Assembly (NCBI GenBank): GCA_007123465.1
Contig: SKLB01000023.1
Location: forward strand, 1-5,856
Direction of reading: 5' to 3'
DNA length: 5,856 nt
From: Spirochaetales bacterium
Lineage (GTDB): Bacteria; Spirochaetota; Spirochaetia; DSM-27196; PWMO01
Both the position numbers and the translations under genes were made by a program. The notes under the pieces were generated by a model. That model was given only the letters and a program-made list of their open reading frames with translations. It was not told the DNA's origin and made no database searches. Shown here piece after piece: positions 1-5,218 of this stretch. Within the stretch, counting starts at the first letter, position 1, and every line of letters starts with the position of its first letter.

Positions 1-543
1 GTCGCAAGCGCTGCCGGCGTCCCTCTGGCGACGGTTCGCTCATGGTTTGAGATTCTGAACGACACCTTTCTGGGCTTCACCCTCGAGTCCTGGAGGGAGT
101 CCGGGAAGCGAAAGGTGGCCGTTGCGGCGAAGTTCTATCTCTTTGACGTTGGCGTCTGGAACTTCCTTCGCGGCGCGTCCGGCCTCGATCAAGGGAGCAG
201 CGAGTACGGAAAGGCGTTCGAACACTGGGTTGCGATTGAGCTTCGCGCGTGGATCTCCTACTCGCGCAGTAAGCTCGCGCTGCGGTTCTGGCGCACCTAC
301 ACCGGACTGGAGGTGGACTTCATCCTGGGGCACCGGCTCGCGATCGAGGTGAAATCGACAACCCGGGTGAGCGACAAGCACCTGCGGGGTCTGCGCGCCT
401 TTCGCGAGGAGGAACCCCGTTGCGAGTTGCTGCTGGTATGCCTTGACGAGACCGATCGCACCACTGAGGACGGCGTCCGCTTGCTCCACTGGCGCCGCTT
501 CGCGGAGCTGCTCTGGAGCGGCGCACTGACACCCGTGCGATAG
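1..543 (+). CDS. DUF4143/AAA-family ATPase, C-terminal part (5' end outside window)
   Basis: The frame is open from base 1 to the TAG at 541-543, so the window holds the last 180 residues of a longer protein. An internal ATG at 121 is not the true start, because family-like sequence lies upstream of it. Residues 1-30 (VASAAGVPLATVRSWFEIL, then DTFLGF) resemble the helical linker of DUF4143 proteins. The KFYLFDVGVWNFLRG block near residue 43 and the later EVDFILGHRLAIEVKST block (about 103-119) are the nuclease-like DUF4143 signature, with D/E and ExK acidic and basic residues. Full-length relatives (about 380-420 aa) carry an N-terminal P-loop AAA domain, here missing off the edge. Their cellular role is poorly known; many sit in accessory DNA. 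The end (LLWSGAL) looks complete. The gene converges on the ABC-transporter stub with two bases between the stop codons. Family assignment is confident; function is open. Confidence 0.88.
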   Translation, partial: VASAAGVPLATVRSWFEILNDTFLGFTLESWRESGKRKVAVAAKFYLFDVGVWNFLRGASGLDQGSSEYGKAFEHWVAIELRAWISYSRSKLALRFWRTYTGLEVDFILGHRLAIEVKSTTRVSDKHLRGLRAFREEEPRCELLLVCLDETDRTTEDGVRLLHWRRFAELLWSGALTPVR

Positions 544-566
544 CGCTATTGCACCGGCAGCGGTGC
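535..566. terminator. Inverted repeats across two facing stop codons, possible bidirectional terminator
   Basis: GTGCGATAGCGCTATTGCAC (535-554) is a near-perfect palindrome (one G/T mismatch) that contains both stop codons, TAG 541-543 on plus and TAG 548-546 on minus. It shares its right arm with a second hairpin, GCACCG-GCAG-CGGTGC (551-566), which has a 6-bp stem and a 4-base loop. There is no T-run on either strand, so this is not a textbook intrinsic terminator. Its place between convergent genes is what suggests the role. The second hairpin lies inside the last codons of the minus-strand gene. Confidence 0.4.
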
Positions 567-791
567 GTCCCGCACCATCAGGTAGAGCGCCCCAAACGCT
601 GACTGCAGGAGCCAGACGACCGTCAACGGAACCAAGCTGCCGATTCCCCGCCCCTCCAGAAAGCCGTTGATTGCGATCCCGATCGTAAACGGATAGAGGA
701 GTTCGAGCACAAACTCGACGAACGAGATCGTGTACACCAATACCAGGCGAATGCGGAACGGGTAGAATACGCCTCGCGCGGTTTCGGCCAT
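546..791 (-). pseudogene. Truncated six-TM ABC transporter membrane domain (81-aa stub)
   Basis: The start is ATG at 791, chosen because AGGAGG (803-798) sits six bases upstream. A longer frame extends upstream but is only the shadow of the plus-strand gene. The 81 residues resemble the very N-terminus of the ABC-transporter six-transmembrane domain family: a short basic PFRIRL entry, a first membrane helix (about 13-37, including ELLYPFTIGIAINGFL) and a second (about 53-73, LVPLTVVWLLQSAFGAL). A full half-transporter would have four more helices and often an ATPase domain. Here the family resemblance stops after helix 2, and the last codons run through a hairpin belonging to the neighbouring junction. 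It is most likely a decayed fragment. It has a full ribosome binding site and a good promoter (819-851), so a two-helix membrane peptide may still be made. Confidence 0.62.
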
Positions 792-818
792 GCGTTTCCT
801 CCTGGGTATGTTGCTGCG

Positions 819-855
819 CGGAATCATCACCGAGACACCAGAGGGCGTCAAGCGA
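819..855 (-). promoter_or_regulatory. Promoter module, copy A, for the ABC-transporter stub
   Basis: On the minus strand TTGACG (851-846) is followed by a 17-bp spacer and GATGAT (828-823), a plausible sigma-70 -35/-10 pair. Initiation would fall near 816, giving a leader of about 25 bases that carries AGGAGG before the ATG at 791. The 37-bp block starts with TCGCTTGACG and ends with GATGATTCCG. It recurs at 4414-4378 before the metallophosphoesterase with identical length, identical 10-base ends and 10 of 17 matching spacer bases. The repetition raises confidence that both are real. Confidence 0.6.
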
Positions 856-862
856 CACTCAC

Positions 863-891
863 TTGCCCGCCCACTGCAGAATCGGTAGTCT
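863..891 (+). promoter_or_regulatory. Weak putative promoter for the ADP-ribosylglycohydrolase gene
   Basis: TTGCCC (863-868), a 17-bp spacer and TAGTCT (886-891) make a weak sigma-70 match (4/6 and 3/6). The -10 ends five bases before the ATG at 897. No Shine-Dalgarno sequence precedes that ATG, so a leaderless or near-leaderless transcript would be expected. The promoter is divergent from the ABC-stub promoter at 819-851. The weak match keeps confidence low. Confidence 0.3.
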
Positions 892-895
892 ACCG
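883..895. promoter_or_regulatory. 13-bp perfect palindrome before the ADP-ribosylglycohydrolase start, possible operator
   Basis: CGGTAGTCTACCG is a perfect 6-1-6 palindrome that overlaps the putative -10 and ends one base before the start codon at 897. A dimeric repressor could bind it and block the promoter. It shares a TAGTNTA-like centre with the NrtR-type palindrome at 2893-2911, but the arms differ, so I do not claim the same regulator. A 13-bp palindrome can occur by chance. Confidence 0.3.
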
Positions 896-896
896 C

Positions 897-2168
897 ATGA
901 ACGTTGAGGCGAACTCTGATTCCGGTTGCATACTCGGCGTTGCCGTAGGTGACGCCATTGGCGAAATCGCTCAACACCAGAACTGGAGCACCATCGACTG
1001 GGATGCGCTGAAGTCGCGTCCCGGAGTGCTCACATACACCGATGACACTGCCATGTGCATCGGCGTGATGGAGAGCATGATCGACCGAGGGCGAATCGAC
1101 GTCGAGTCGCTGGGAGCACGGTTTCACCAGAACTGGGCGATGGAACCGGATCGTGGGTACGGAGCCGGCCCGCCGACAGTTTTCTCCGTCAGAGAGACCA
1201 GAAGCGTTACCTATCGCAGAGCGTCCGCGTTGGTGAATAAGGTGCTGCACGGTGGGGCCGGTTCGTATGGCGACGGCGCCGCCATGCGCGTCCAACCGAT
1301 CGGTCTGTTCATGCGTCACCGCTTTTCGCCATCCGACTTCGCACGCGCCGCGCGCCGGTCTGCCCTGGTGACCCATAGAAACCCGATCGCCGTGGACGGT
1401 GCGGTTGTTGTGGCGCTCTCGGTACGGTTTGCCGCTATGACGTCCACACCTCCCGTAGTGGACCGGGATCCGCTTGTAGCATCGGTAATGAAGGAGATCA
1501 AGACTCAGGACATGCGTCGTGGGTTGCTTCACGCAGTCGAATACGCGTCGTCAGACCTCCGTCCCGACGCGATCGCTAGCGTCGTAAGCGGCGAGGTATC
1601 GGATACGACCCACCGGTTCGCCGAGTCGCGCGGCAAGCGCTTCGGCGGCGGTACTCTTCCCGGTCGATGGCCCGCCCAGCAGAACGATTCGTGGGATAAC
1701 GTCCGCTCGAACGATGGAATGCAGCGAGTCGAGATGAGGGCGCAGGTCGGCACGGATCGCAGAGCCGGAGACCGCGTTCGCGACCCTCGACCCGTCCACC
1801 TGCCGGTTCACACATCCCAGGAAACGGCTCACATGCTCGCCGTACGGTTCACTCGAGTAGAACGCGTCGATCCTTCGACCGCCGAGGATCGATCCAAGAA
1901 AACGCTCGTGGGCGTCCATGATCACCCTGGTGTACCCGGAGTCTTCCCGCGCGCCGCGAGCCTCGATGACCTCAACGTCGGGATAGATCTCCCTGACCCA
2001 TGTGGCCCGGACCGACAGCGGGATCCGGGTGACCGAAGGCGCATCGTACACCAGCAGGATGACCCGGTCCATTTCCCGGCGAGCGGTCTCGATCACGTGC
2101 TGGTGACCCGCGTGCAACGGTGCAAACTTCCCGAGCGTGAGTCCCGTTGTCATGCGTTCCACCGGTAG
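897..2168 (+). pseudogene. ARH3-like ADP-ribosylglycohydrolase, C-terminus lost; frame runs on antisense through nadR-like gene
   Basis: Only about 897-1585 (residues 1-230) is homologous to ADP-ribosylglycohydrolases, which remove ADP-ribose from proteins or split O-acetyl-ADP-ribose using two metal ions. Family motifs in order: GCILGVAVGDAIG (10-22), TYTDDTAM (46-53, first metal-binding Asp pair), DRGYGAGPPTVF (85-96), GSYGDGAAMRVQPIG (122-136) and the TH at 159-160. The GYGAG and GSYGxG blocks point to the ARH3 branch. The family's C-terminal GNG and GGDTDT blocks, the latter holding the other metal ligands, are absent. From about residue 230 the frame is simply the antisense of the minus-strand nadR-like gene, with no stop until 2166-2168, so any product would be 423 aa with an unrelated tail. 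It should not be catalytically active. The start at 897 places the GCILG block at residue 10, as expected, but it has no clear ribosome binding site. Position 126 is Asp where the family usually has Asn. Confidence 0.72.
1551..2153 (-). CDS. nadR: NadR-like NMN adenylyltransferase with truncated kinase domain
   Basis: This is a NadR-type bifunctional protein. The N-terminal nucleotidyltransferase makes NAD from NMN and ATP; the C-terminal P-loop domain in intact relatives is a ribosylnicotinamide-kinase-like domain. The transferase domain looks whole: GKFAPLHAGH (8-17, the HxGH nucleotide-binding motif) and VSGSAIR (128-134, the ISGTxIR-like loop). The kinase domain begins with Walker A GGPSTGKST (160-168) but ends about 30 residues later at a TGA, where relatives reach about 330-350 aa. 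After GEP (178-180) the sequence loses family resemblance. The ATG at 2153 is preferred over the GTG at 2162 because it overlaps the upstream TGA as ATGA and has GGTGGA five bases before it. It is thus translationally coupled to the NrtR-like gene. Adenylyltransferase activity is plausible; kinase activity is not. nadR is used in the broad sense; this may be the NadR-like ATPase subfamily rather than the enterobacterial regulator. Confidence 0.82.
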   Translation of the reverse strand: MTTGLTLGKFAPLHAGHQHVIETARREMDRVILLVYDAPSVTRIPLSVRATWVREIYPDVEVIEARGAREDSGYTRVIMDAHERFLGSILGGRRIDAFYSSEPYGEHVSRFLGCVNRQVDGSRVANAVSGSAIRADLRPHLDSLHSIVRADVIPRIVLLGGPSTGKSTAAEALAARLGEPVGRIRYLAAYDASDRVGTEV

Positions 2169-2893
2169 CCTTCGTCACGCAGCGCTTCGTAGCGTTCTCG
2201 GTCGAAGCGGTGGAGTTGAGCGGCGCGGTGTGCCACGTCCATCTCGACCTCGTCGAGCGGAATGATCACTCCCGTTGCCAGGAGCTTCTTGCGAAAGTTC
2301 CGTTTGTCGACGCGTTCGCCCTGGATCGCCTCGTAGAGCGACTGCACCTGCCGCAACGTGAACTTCGCCGGAAGAAACTCGAACGCAATCGGTTCCTCGC
2401 GGTGCTTCGAACGCAGGCGGGCGAGCGCTGTTTCCAGAATCAGTTCGTGATCGAAGGCAAGCCGTGGAAGCTCATCAAGCGCAAACCATCCCGCATTCCT
2501 CGCGTCGGTAGCAGCAGCGACCGGGTGCTCGAAGAGGTTCACAATCGCCAGGTAGGCAATCGTAATGACCCGCTCGCGGGGGTCGCGGTCGGGGGCTCCG
2601 AACGCGGCAAGCTGTTCCAGATAGAGGTCACGCACGCCAGTCTCCTCCTCAAGCTCCCGGCGCGCGGCGGCGTCCAGATCCTCATCAAGCCGGATGAATC
2701 CTCCGGGGAGGGCCCATGCCCCCGCGTATGGGTCAAGGTCACGCTGGATCAGCAGGACCGTCAGTTCGCGCGCGTCAGTGTCGCTACCGCGCCGGGACCC
2801 AGGGTCGGGAACGGTCGGCGGACAAGCCTCATCGAGTCCAAACACAACGCAGTCAGCCGTGACTGCCGGATGCGGGTATCGGTACGTGAACAT
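2150..2893 (-). CDS. nrtR: NrtR-family Nudix/winged-helix regulator of NAD metabolism
   Basis: The 247-aa protein has two parts. Residues 9-150 form a Nudix domain with a complete Nudix box from G65 to V87 (G-x5-E-x7-REL-EE-x-GV, all positions matched), so it could still hydrolyse ADP-ribose-type substrates. Residues about 168-247 are the winged-helix domain typical of NrtR (EFLPAKFTLRQVQSLYEAI, then KRNFRKKL), ending in the usual hRxxQLxRFD-like tail. Known NrtR proteins repress NAD synthesis or salvage genes and release DNA on binding ADP-ribose; they are often encoded beside nadR or nadM genes, as here. Residues 21-43 are a Pro/Asp/Arg-rich insertion between the first strands that looks disordered. 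The ATG at 2893 abuts a 19-bp palindrome and has no Shine-Dalgarno sequence. Alternative: a plain ADP-ribose pyrophosphatase with a fused domain, since the intact Nudix box leaves enzyme activity open. Confidence 0.9.
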   Translation of the reverse strand: MFTYRYPHPAVTADCVVFGLDEACPPTVPDPGSRRGSDTDARELTVLLIQRDLDPYAGAWALPGGFIRLDEDLDAAARRELEEETGVRDLYLEQLAAFGAPDRDPRERVITIAYLAIVNLFEHPVAAATDARNAGWFALDELPRLAFDHELILETALARLRSKHREEPIAFEFLPAKFTLRQVQSLYEAIQGERVDKRNFRKKLLATGVIIPLDEVEMDVAHRAAQLHRFDRERYEALRDEGYRWNA

Positions 2894-2928
2894 AGTGTAT
2901 ACTATACACTAAGATGGTGTTTTGTCAA
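2893..2928 (-). promoter_or_regulatory. Promoter and 19-bp palindromic operator of the nrtR-nadR unit
   Basis: On the minus strand a consensus TTGACA (2928-2923) stands 16 bp from TATAGT (2906-2901), or 18 bp from TAGTAT (2904-2899). The perfect palindrome TAGTGTATACTATACACTA (2893-2911, 9-1-9) covers the -10 region and ends on the first base of the start codon. A dimer bound there would block RNA polymerase, so repression by the encoded NrtR-like protein is the simplest reading. Transcription would start at about the ATG itself, which explains the lack of a ribosome binding site. Confidence 0.8.
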
Positions 2929-2964
2929 GGCGTTCGCGTGGCGCCGCGCGAAAGCGCCAGCTGC

Positions 2965-3159
2965 TCAGGGGTTCGCCGTGGCCTGGTCTACTGATTCAAT
3001 GTGCAGCAATCGCTCCAGCGGGGTGACGTCTCTCACCATGGTGCGGAACAGGCGCCAGCCTTCCGGATGACAGCACAGCCGAAGCGGCTCGTCGGGTGGA
3101 CCAACATCTGACAGTTCCAGAAGCAACCGAGCCCCTTCTTCAAGCGGGAAGTGATCCAT
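2965..3159 (-). CDS. Hypothetical 64-aa protein, overlapping the gene upstream
   Basis: I do not recognise this frame. ATG at 3159 is the better start (a TTG at 3171 would add four residues). It begins inside the last 20 bases of the 125-aa gene, in another frame, a layout that suggests translational coupling. The product is soluble-looking, with an amphipathic Leu-rich start (EEGARLLLEL), an LRLCCHPEGW centre and a second Leu-rich helix (PLERLLHIE). No ribosome binding site is obvious. It stops 36 bases before the nrtR -35 box, so it would be the last gene of the metallophosphoesterase operon. It could instead be a chance frame; coding potential is supported only by position and by sensible residue composition. 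Confidence 0.42.
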   Translation of the reverse strand: MDHFPLEEGARLLLELSDVGPPDEPLRLCCHPEGWRLFRTMVRDVTPLERLLHIESVDQATANP

Positions 3160-3517
3160 CGCTGACTTCAACCGAAACGTGGCGTTCGCACTGCTTTACG
3201 GTAATCAACGCCGGCGCCGGCGCGCGTCGCGTCTCGGCGATCTCCTTCAGCACCGACACTGCAGAGTCAACCGAAACGTTCGCCCGAATCGTGATGTCAT
3301 ACTGCACTGAACTCGGGGTCGAAAGCTCTCGCTCAAAAACCACGGTCACCCGGTCGCGAGTGCCTTGCTCGAGCGCGCGATGCCACGGTTGTTCAAGCAG
3401 GCGAGCCGCAAACGTGTTCATTGGCCGGTGGCTCCCGAACAACCCGCCGCGAGCGGCATCCGTGAGACGCTGAAGAGCCAGGTCCTGCCTGAATCTGTCG
3501 ACTTTCTCCTGATCCAT
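3140..3517 (-). CDS. Hypothetical 125-aa protein in the metallophosphoesterase operon
   Basis: The start is ATG at 3517, preceded by GAGGGG seven to eight bases upstream; the longer frame to 3646 overlaps the metallophosphoesterase gene and is unlikely. I do not recognise the family. The first half (residues 1-55) is basic and probably helical (MDQEKVDRFRQDLALQRL, then a MNTFAARLLEQPWHRAL segment). The second half alternates in a beta-rich manner: RVTVVFERELS, VQYDITIRANVS, then ALITVKQCERHVSVEV. No signal peptide, membrane helix or Cys pairs are seen. It begins 22 bases after the metallophosphoesterase stop, so the two are very likely cotranscribed, and its 3' end overlaps the 64-aa frame. 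No function is proposed. Confidence 0.68.
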   Translation of the reverse strand: MDQEKVDRFRQDLALQRLTDAARGGLFGSHRPMNTFAARLLEQPWHRALEQGTRDRVTVVFERELSTPSSVQYDITIRANVSVDSAVSVLKEIAETRRAPAPALITVKQCERHVSVEVSDGSLPA

Positions 3518-3539
3518 ATTCCAACCCCTCAGTTCGTCC

Positions 3540-4334
3540 TCACCACGACAACCGTGCCCTTTCAACGGGCGCTTCATCAATAGTCGTGACCTCTGATGAG
3601 CAGGCATCCACTCCGAGAAACGCCCGTCGACGAGGATACGCGGCATTGATGAATCGTCCCTGAACGCCGAACTGCGAGTGTACGCGACCGAAGACGTGCA
3701 GCCTCGGGACCGTCTCCCTCACCAGGTCGAGCAGAAGTCTGCTACCATAAAGGACGTTTGCCGTCGGTATCGAATCTTCGAACAGATTCTCCTCCGCCGC
3801 CTCATCGAGAATGCCGTAGGGAGGTTCGTGGGTGACCAGGATCGTTGACGAGTCGATCAGTCCTTGCAGGGCGCGAGCATCGCGAGCACGGTCGCTTTCG
3901 CCACGCTCCAGTTGGATCCAGCGGTATCCCACAAGATTCACCGAACCCACGTCTACTCGTCTCTCGTGGATGTTGACAATACATCCGCCGTCGGCCCACA
4001 ACGTCTGATCGTGGTTTCCGCATATCACGTAGATCGGCTTCGCTGCGGAACAGAGCAGCTCTCTGACACTGTCCTGTTTGTATTGGTTTGCCCGAACGTA
4101 GGGGTCGTCTGGGGTGTGGAGCTTTCCGAGCTGCCGGTCCGGGTACTCGCAGGTCGTCTCGTCGTGGAAGGGCAACTCGGGAAGGAAGTCATCCGGAACA
4201 CCGTCATCCAGCAGATCCCCGGCGATGATTCCCGCGTCGAAGGCGTCGCTCTTCAGCAGATACGCAAAGTTCGCGAACGCCGAGGTTCTGCCATGCAGAT
4301 CACTGGAAACGAGGAATCTCACGGACTGCTCCAT
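3540..4334 (-). CDS. Calcineurin-like metallophosphoesterase with a changed metal ligand (GRVH)
   Basis: The 264-aa protein has the ordered motifs of the class: SDLHG (D12, H14), GDLLDDG (G39-D40), GNHD (106-109), THEPPYG (H169) and GRVH (216-219). Such enzymes hydrolyse phosphomono- or phosphodiesters with two metal ions; the layout (THEPP, then VFG-x-VH-x-x-FG near the end) is like the UPF0046/MPPED-type cytosolic branch. The last motif is normally GHxH. Here R217 (CGC) replaces the first His, normally a ligand of one of the two metals, one base change from CAC. Activity may be lowered or altered. The start at 4334 is supported by GGTGAG five bases upstream and by SDLHG lying close to the N-terminus. 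Substrate is unknown. It leads a likely operon with the two small genes downstream. Confidence 0.88.
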   Translation of the reverse strand: MEQSVRFLVSSDLHGRTSAFANFAYLLKSDAFDAGIIAGDLLDDGVPDDFLPELPFHDETTCEYPDRQLGKLHTPDDPYVRANQYKQDSVRELLCSAAKPIYVICGNHDQTLWADGGCIVNIHERRVDVGSVNLVGYRWIQLERGESDRARDARALQGLIDSSTILVTHEPPYGILDEAAEENLFEDSIPTANVLYGSRLLLDLVRETVPRLHVFGRVHSQFGVQGRFINAAYPRRRAFLGVDACSSEVTTIDEAPVERARLSW

Positions 4335-4377
4335 ACGTGCTCACCGACTCAGGGCACTTTCTGATGGCGGGTACAGC

Positions 4378-4414
4378 CGGAATCATCGCTGATACAACGT
4401 AGGTCGTCAAGCGA
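4378..4414 (-). promoter_or_regulatory. Promoter module, copy B, for the metallophosphoesterase operon
   Basis: On the minus strand TTGACG (4410-4405), a 17-bp spacer and GATGAT (4387-4382) form the promoter, with initiation expected near 4375 and a leader of about 40 bases. The block matches copy A (855-819) at 30 of 37 positions, with both 10-base ends identical. The remaining intergenic sequence to the PIN gene (4415-4547) shows no further gene or clear terminator; it has a GTGTACAC palindrome at 4423-4430 and two direct CGTATG copies. Confidence 0.6.
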
Positions 4415-4547
4415 CTCCCTTTGTGTACACGCCTGCGGAGTTGGAAATTCACGTATGCCCGCTCAGGAACGTATGGTGGTTCGATCCATCCGAGCTAACG
4501 TTTCTACGATCTCCCGACTGATTTCACGAAACCCTGGCGTACCCGGT

Positions 4548-4955
4548 CTACCCCCGTTCGACGATCTCCACGAACCGCCGCGGAGACACTACGGCAATGC
4601 CATGAACCGTCTCCATATCAGTCAGGTGAGAGTCGCCGCTCACGATGTACTGTGAGCCCGACTCAACCGCACAATCGACCACCGCATCATCGTCTGAATC
4701 ACGGGTTACGATTTGATGGAATTTCGTCGGGTAGACGATGGTGGCGCATGCCTCCATGTCCGCTATGAGAATTCGAACCGCCTCCGGATCGAGACCGAAC
4801 TTGTCCCTCGACAACACCTGTCGAAGTTCATCGAGCAGGACCGGGGTCATCGCGAGCGTGAAGACACCTTCCCGTGCCGCGGTAACGACCCTGCCGGGAA
4901 AGCCGCCAAAGAACACGCCGGATACCAGAACGTTGGTGTCTACCGTGACGATCAC
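4548..4955 (-). CDS. PIN-domain toxin (COG1569/VapC-like ribonuclease)
   Basis: The 135-aa protein is a full-length PIN domain of the 'putative toxin-antitoxin system toxin component, PIN family' type. These are Mg-dependent endoribonucleases that inhibit translation by cutting RNA. Acidic active-site residues are visible: D6 in VDTNVLVSG, E43 in LLDELRQVL, the D86/D88-D90 cluster in RDSDDDAVVDCA, and D108 in SGDSHL. Translation starts at GTG 4955, which overlaps the antitoxin stop as GTGA, so toxin output is coupled to antitoxin translation. The cut RNA is unknown. Nothing appears damaged, so the toxin is probably active. Confidence 0.9.
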   Translation of the reverse strand: MIVTVDTNVLVSGVFFGGFPGRVVTAAREGVFTLAMTPVLLDELRQVLSRDKFGLDPEAVRILIADMEACATIVYPTKFHQIVTRDSDDDAVVDCAVESGSQYIVSGDSHLTDMETVHGIAVVSPRRFVEIVERG

Positions 4956-5212
4956 GATCTGTGCCGTGATCGGTCAGCGCGAACCGCTGCGACCGCGGCC
5001 GTGACGTCCTCTTCCGTGATCCCGCGATCACGAACGGTATTTCGGATGGATTCGATGATCGAATCCATCCTCCGCTTGCGTTCAATGTACATGCGAGCGG
5101 CTTCCCGCACGAGTTCCGATCGCGAGCGCGCCTCAATACGCGCCACCTCATCGATCTGTTTGAGCAGATCCTGTCGGAAGGAGATGTTTACCGTACTGGT
5201 CTTCTCAGCCAT
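4952..5212 (-). CDS. Ribbon-helix-helix (CopG/MetJ-type) antitoxin
   Basis: The 86-aa protein begins MAEKTSTVNISFRQDL; residues 5-12 form the DNA-contacting strand, followed by helix A (about 14-26) and helix B (about 31-46, SRSELVREAARMYIERKR) of a ribbon-helix-helix fold. The charged C-terminal tail (about 50-86) would bind and neutralise the PIN toxin encoded next, overlapping by four bases. The ATG at 5212 is preferred; an in-frame ATG at 5227 would add five residues, and the frame reaches 5437 only by overlapping the upstream gene. No Shine-Dalgarno sequence is present before 5212. Autorepression as a dimer at the palindrome at 5226-5240 is expected, as for most such antitoxins. Confidence 0.87.
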   Translation of the reverse strand: MAEKTSTVNISFRQDLLKQIDEVARIEARSRSELVREAARMYIERKRRMDSIIESIRNTVRDRGITEEDVTAAVAAVRADRSRHRS

Positions 5213-5218
5213 GAGTAC

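Noticed and set aside
40..858. 272-aa minus-strand frame opposite the DUF4143 gene
   Set aside because: No family resemblance, and the plus-strand DUF4143 sequence fully explains the region.
546..1532. 328-aa minus-strand frame covering the ARH3-like gene
   Set aside because: Only its last 81 codons resemble a protein family; the rest is the antisense of the ADP-ribosylglycohydrolase gene.
1514..1585. GCGTCGT present three times (1514, 1545, 1579), close to the ARH3/NadR breakpoint
   Set aside because: Seven-base repeats in GC-rich coding DNA are expected by chance; too weak to call deletion scars.
1580..1612. VVSDTSPL in the shifted minus frame read as the start of a PIN toxin (DUF3368-like)
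   Set aside because: The frame stops within about 15 residues and begins in the NadR kinase domain, so a NadR remnant fits better.
2147..3070. 307-aa plus-strand frame opposite nrtR
   Set aside because: Antisense shadow of a clear Nudix gene with a complete Nudix box.
3864..4364. 166-aa plus-strand frame opposite the metallophosphoesterase
   Set aside because: No motifs, and the minus strand carries all metallophosphoesterase motifs.
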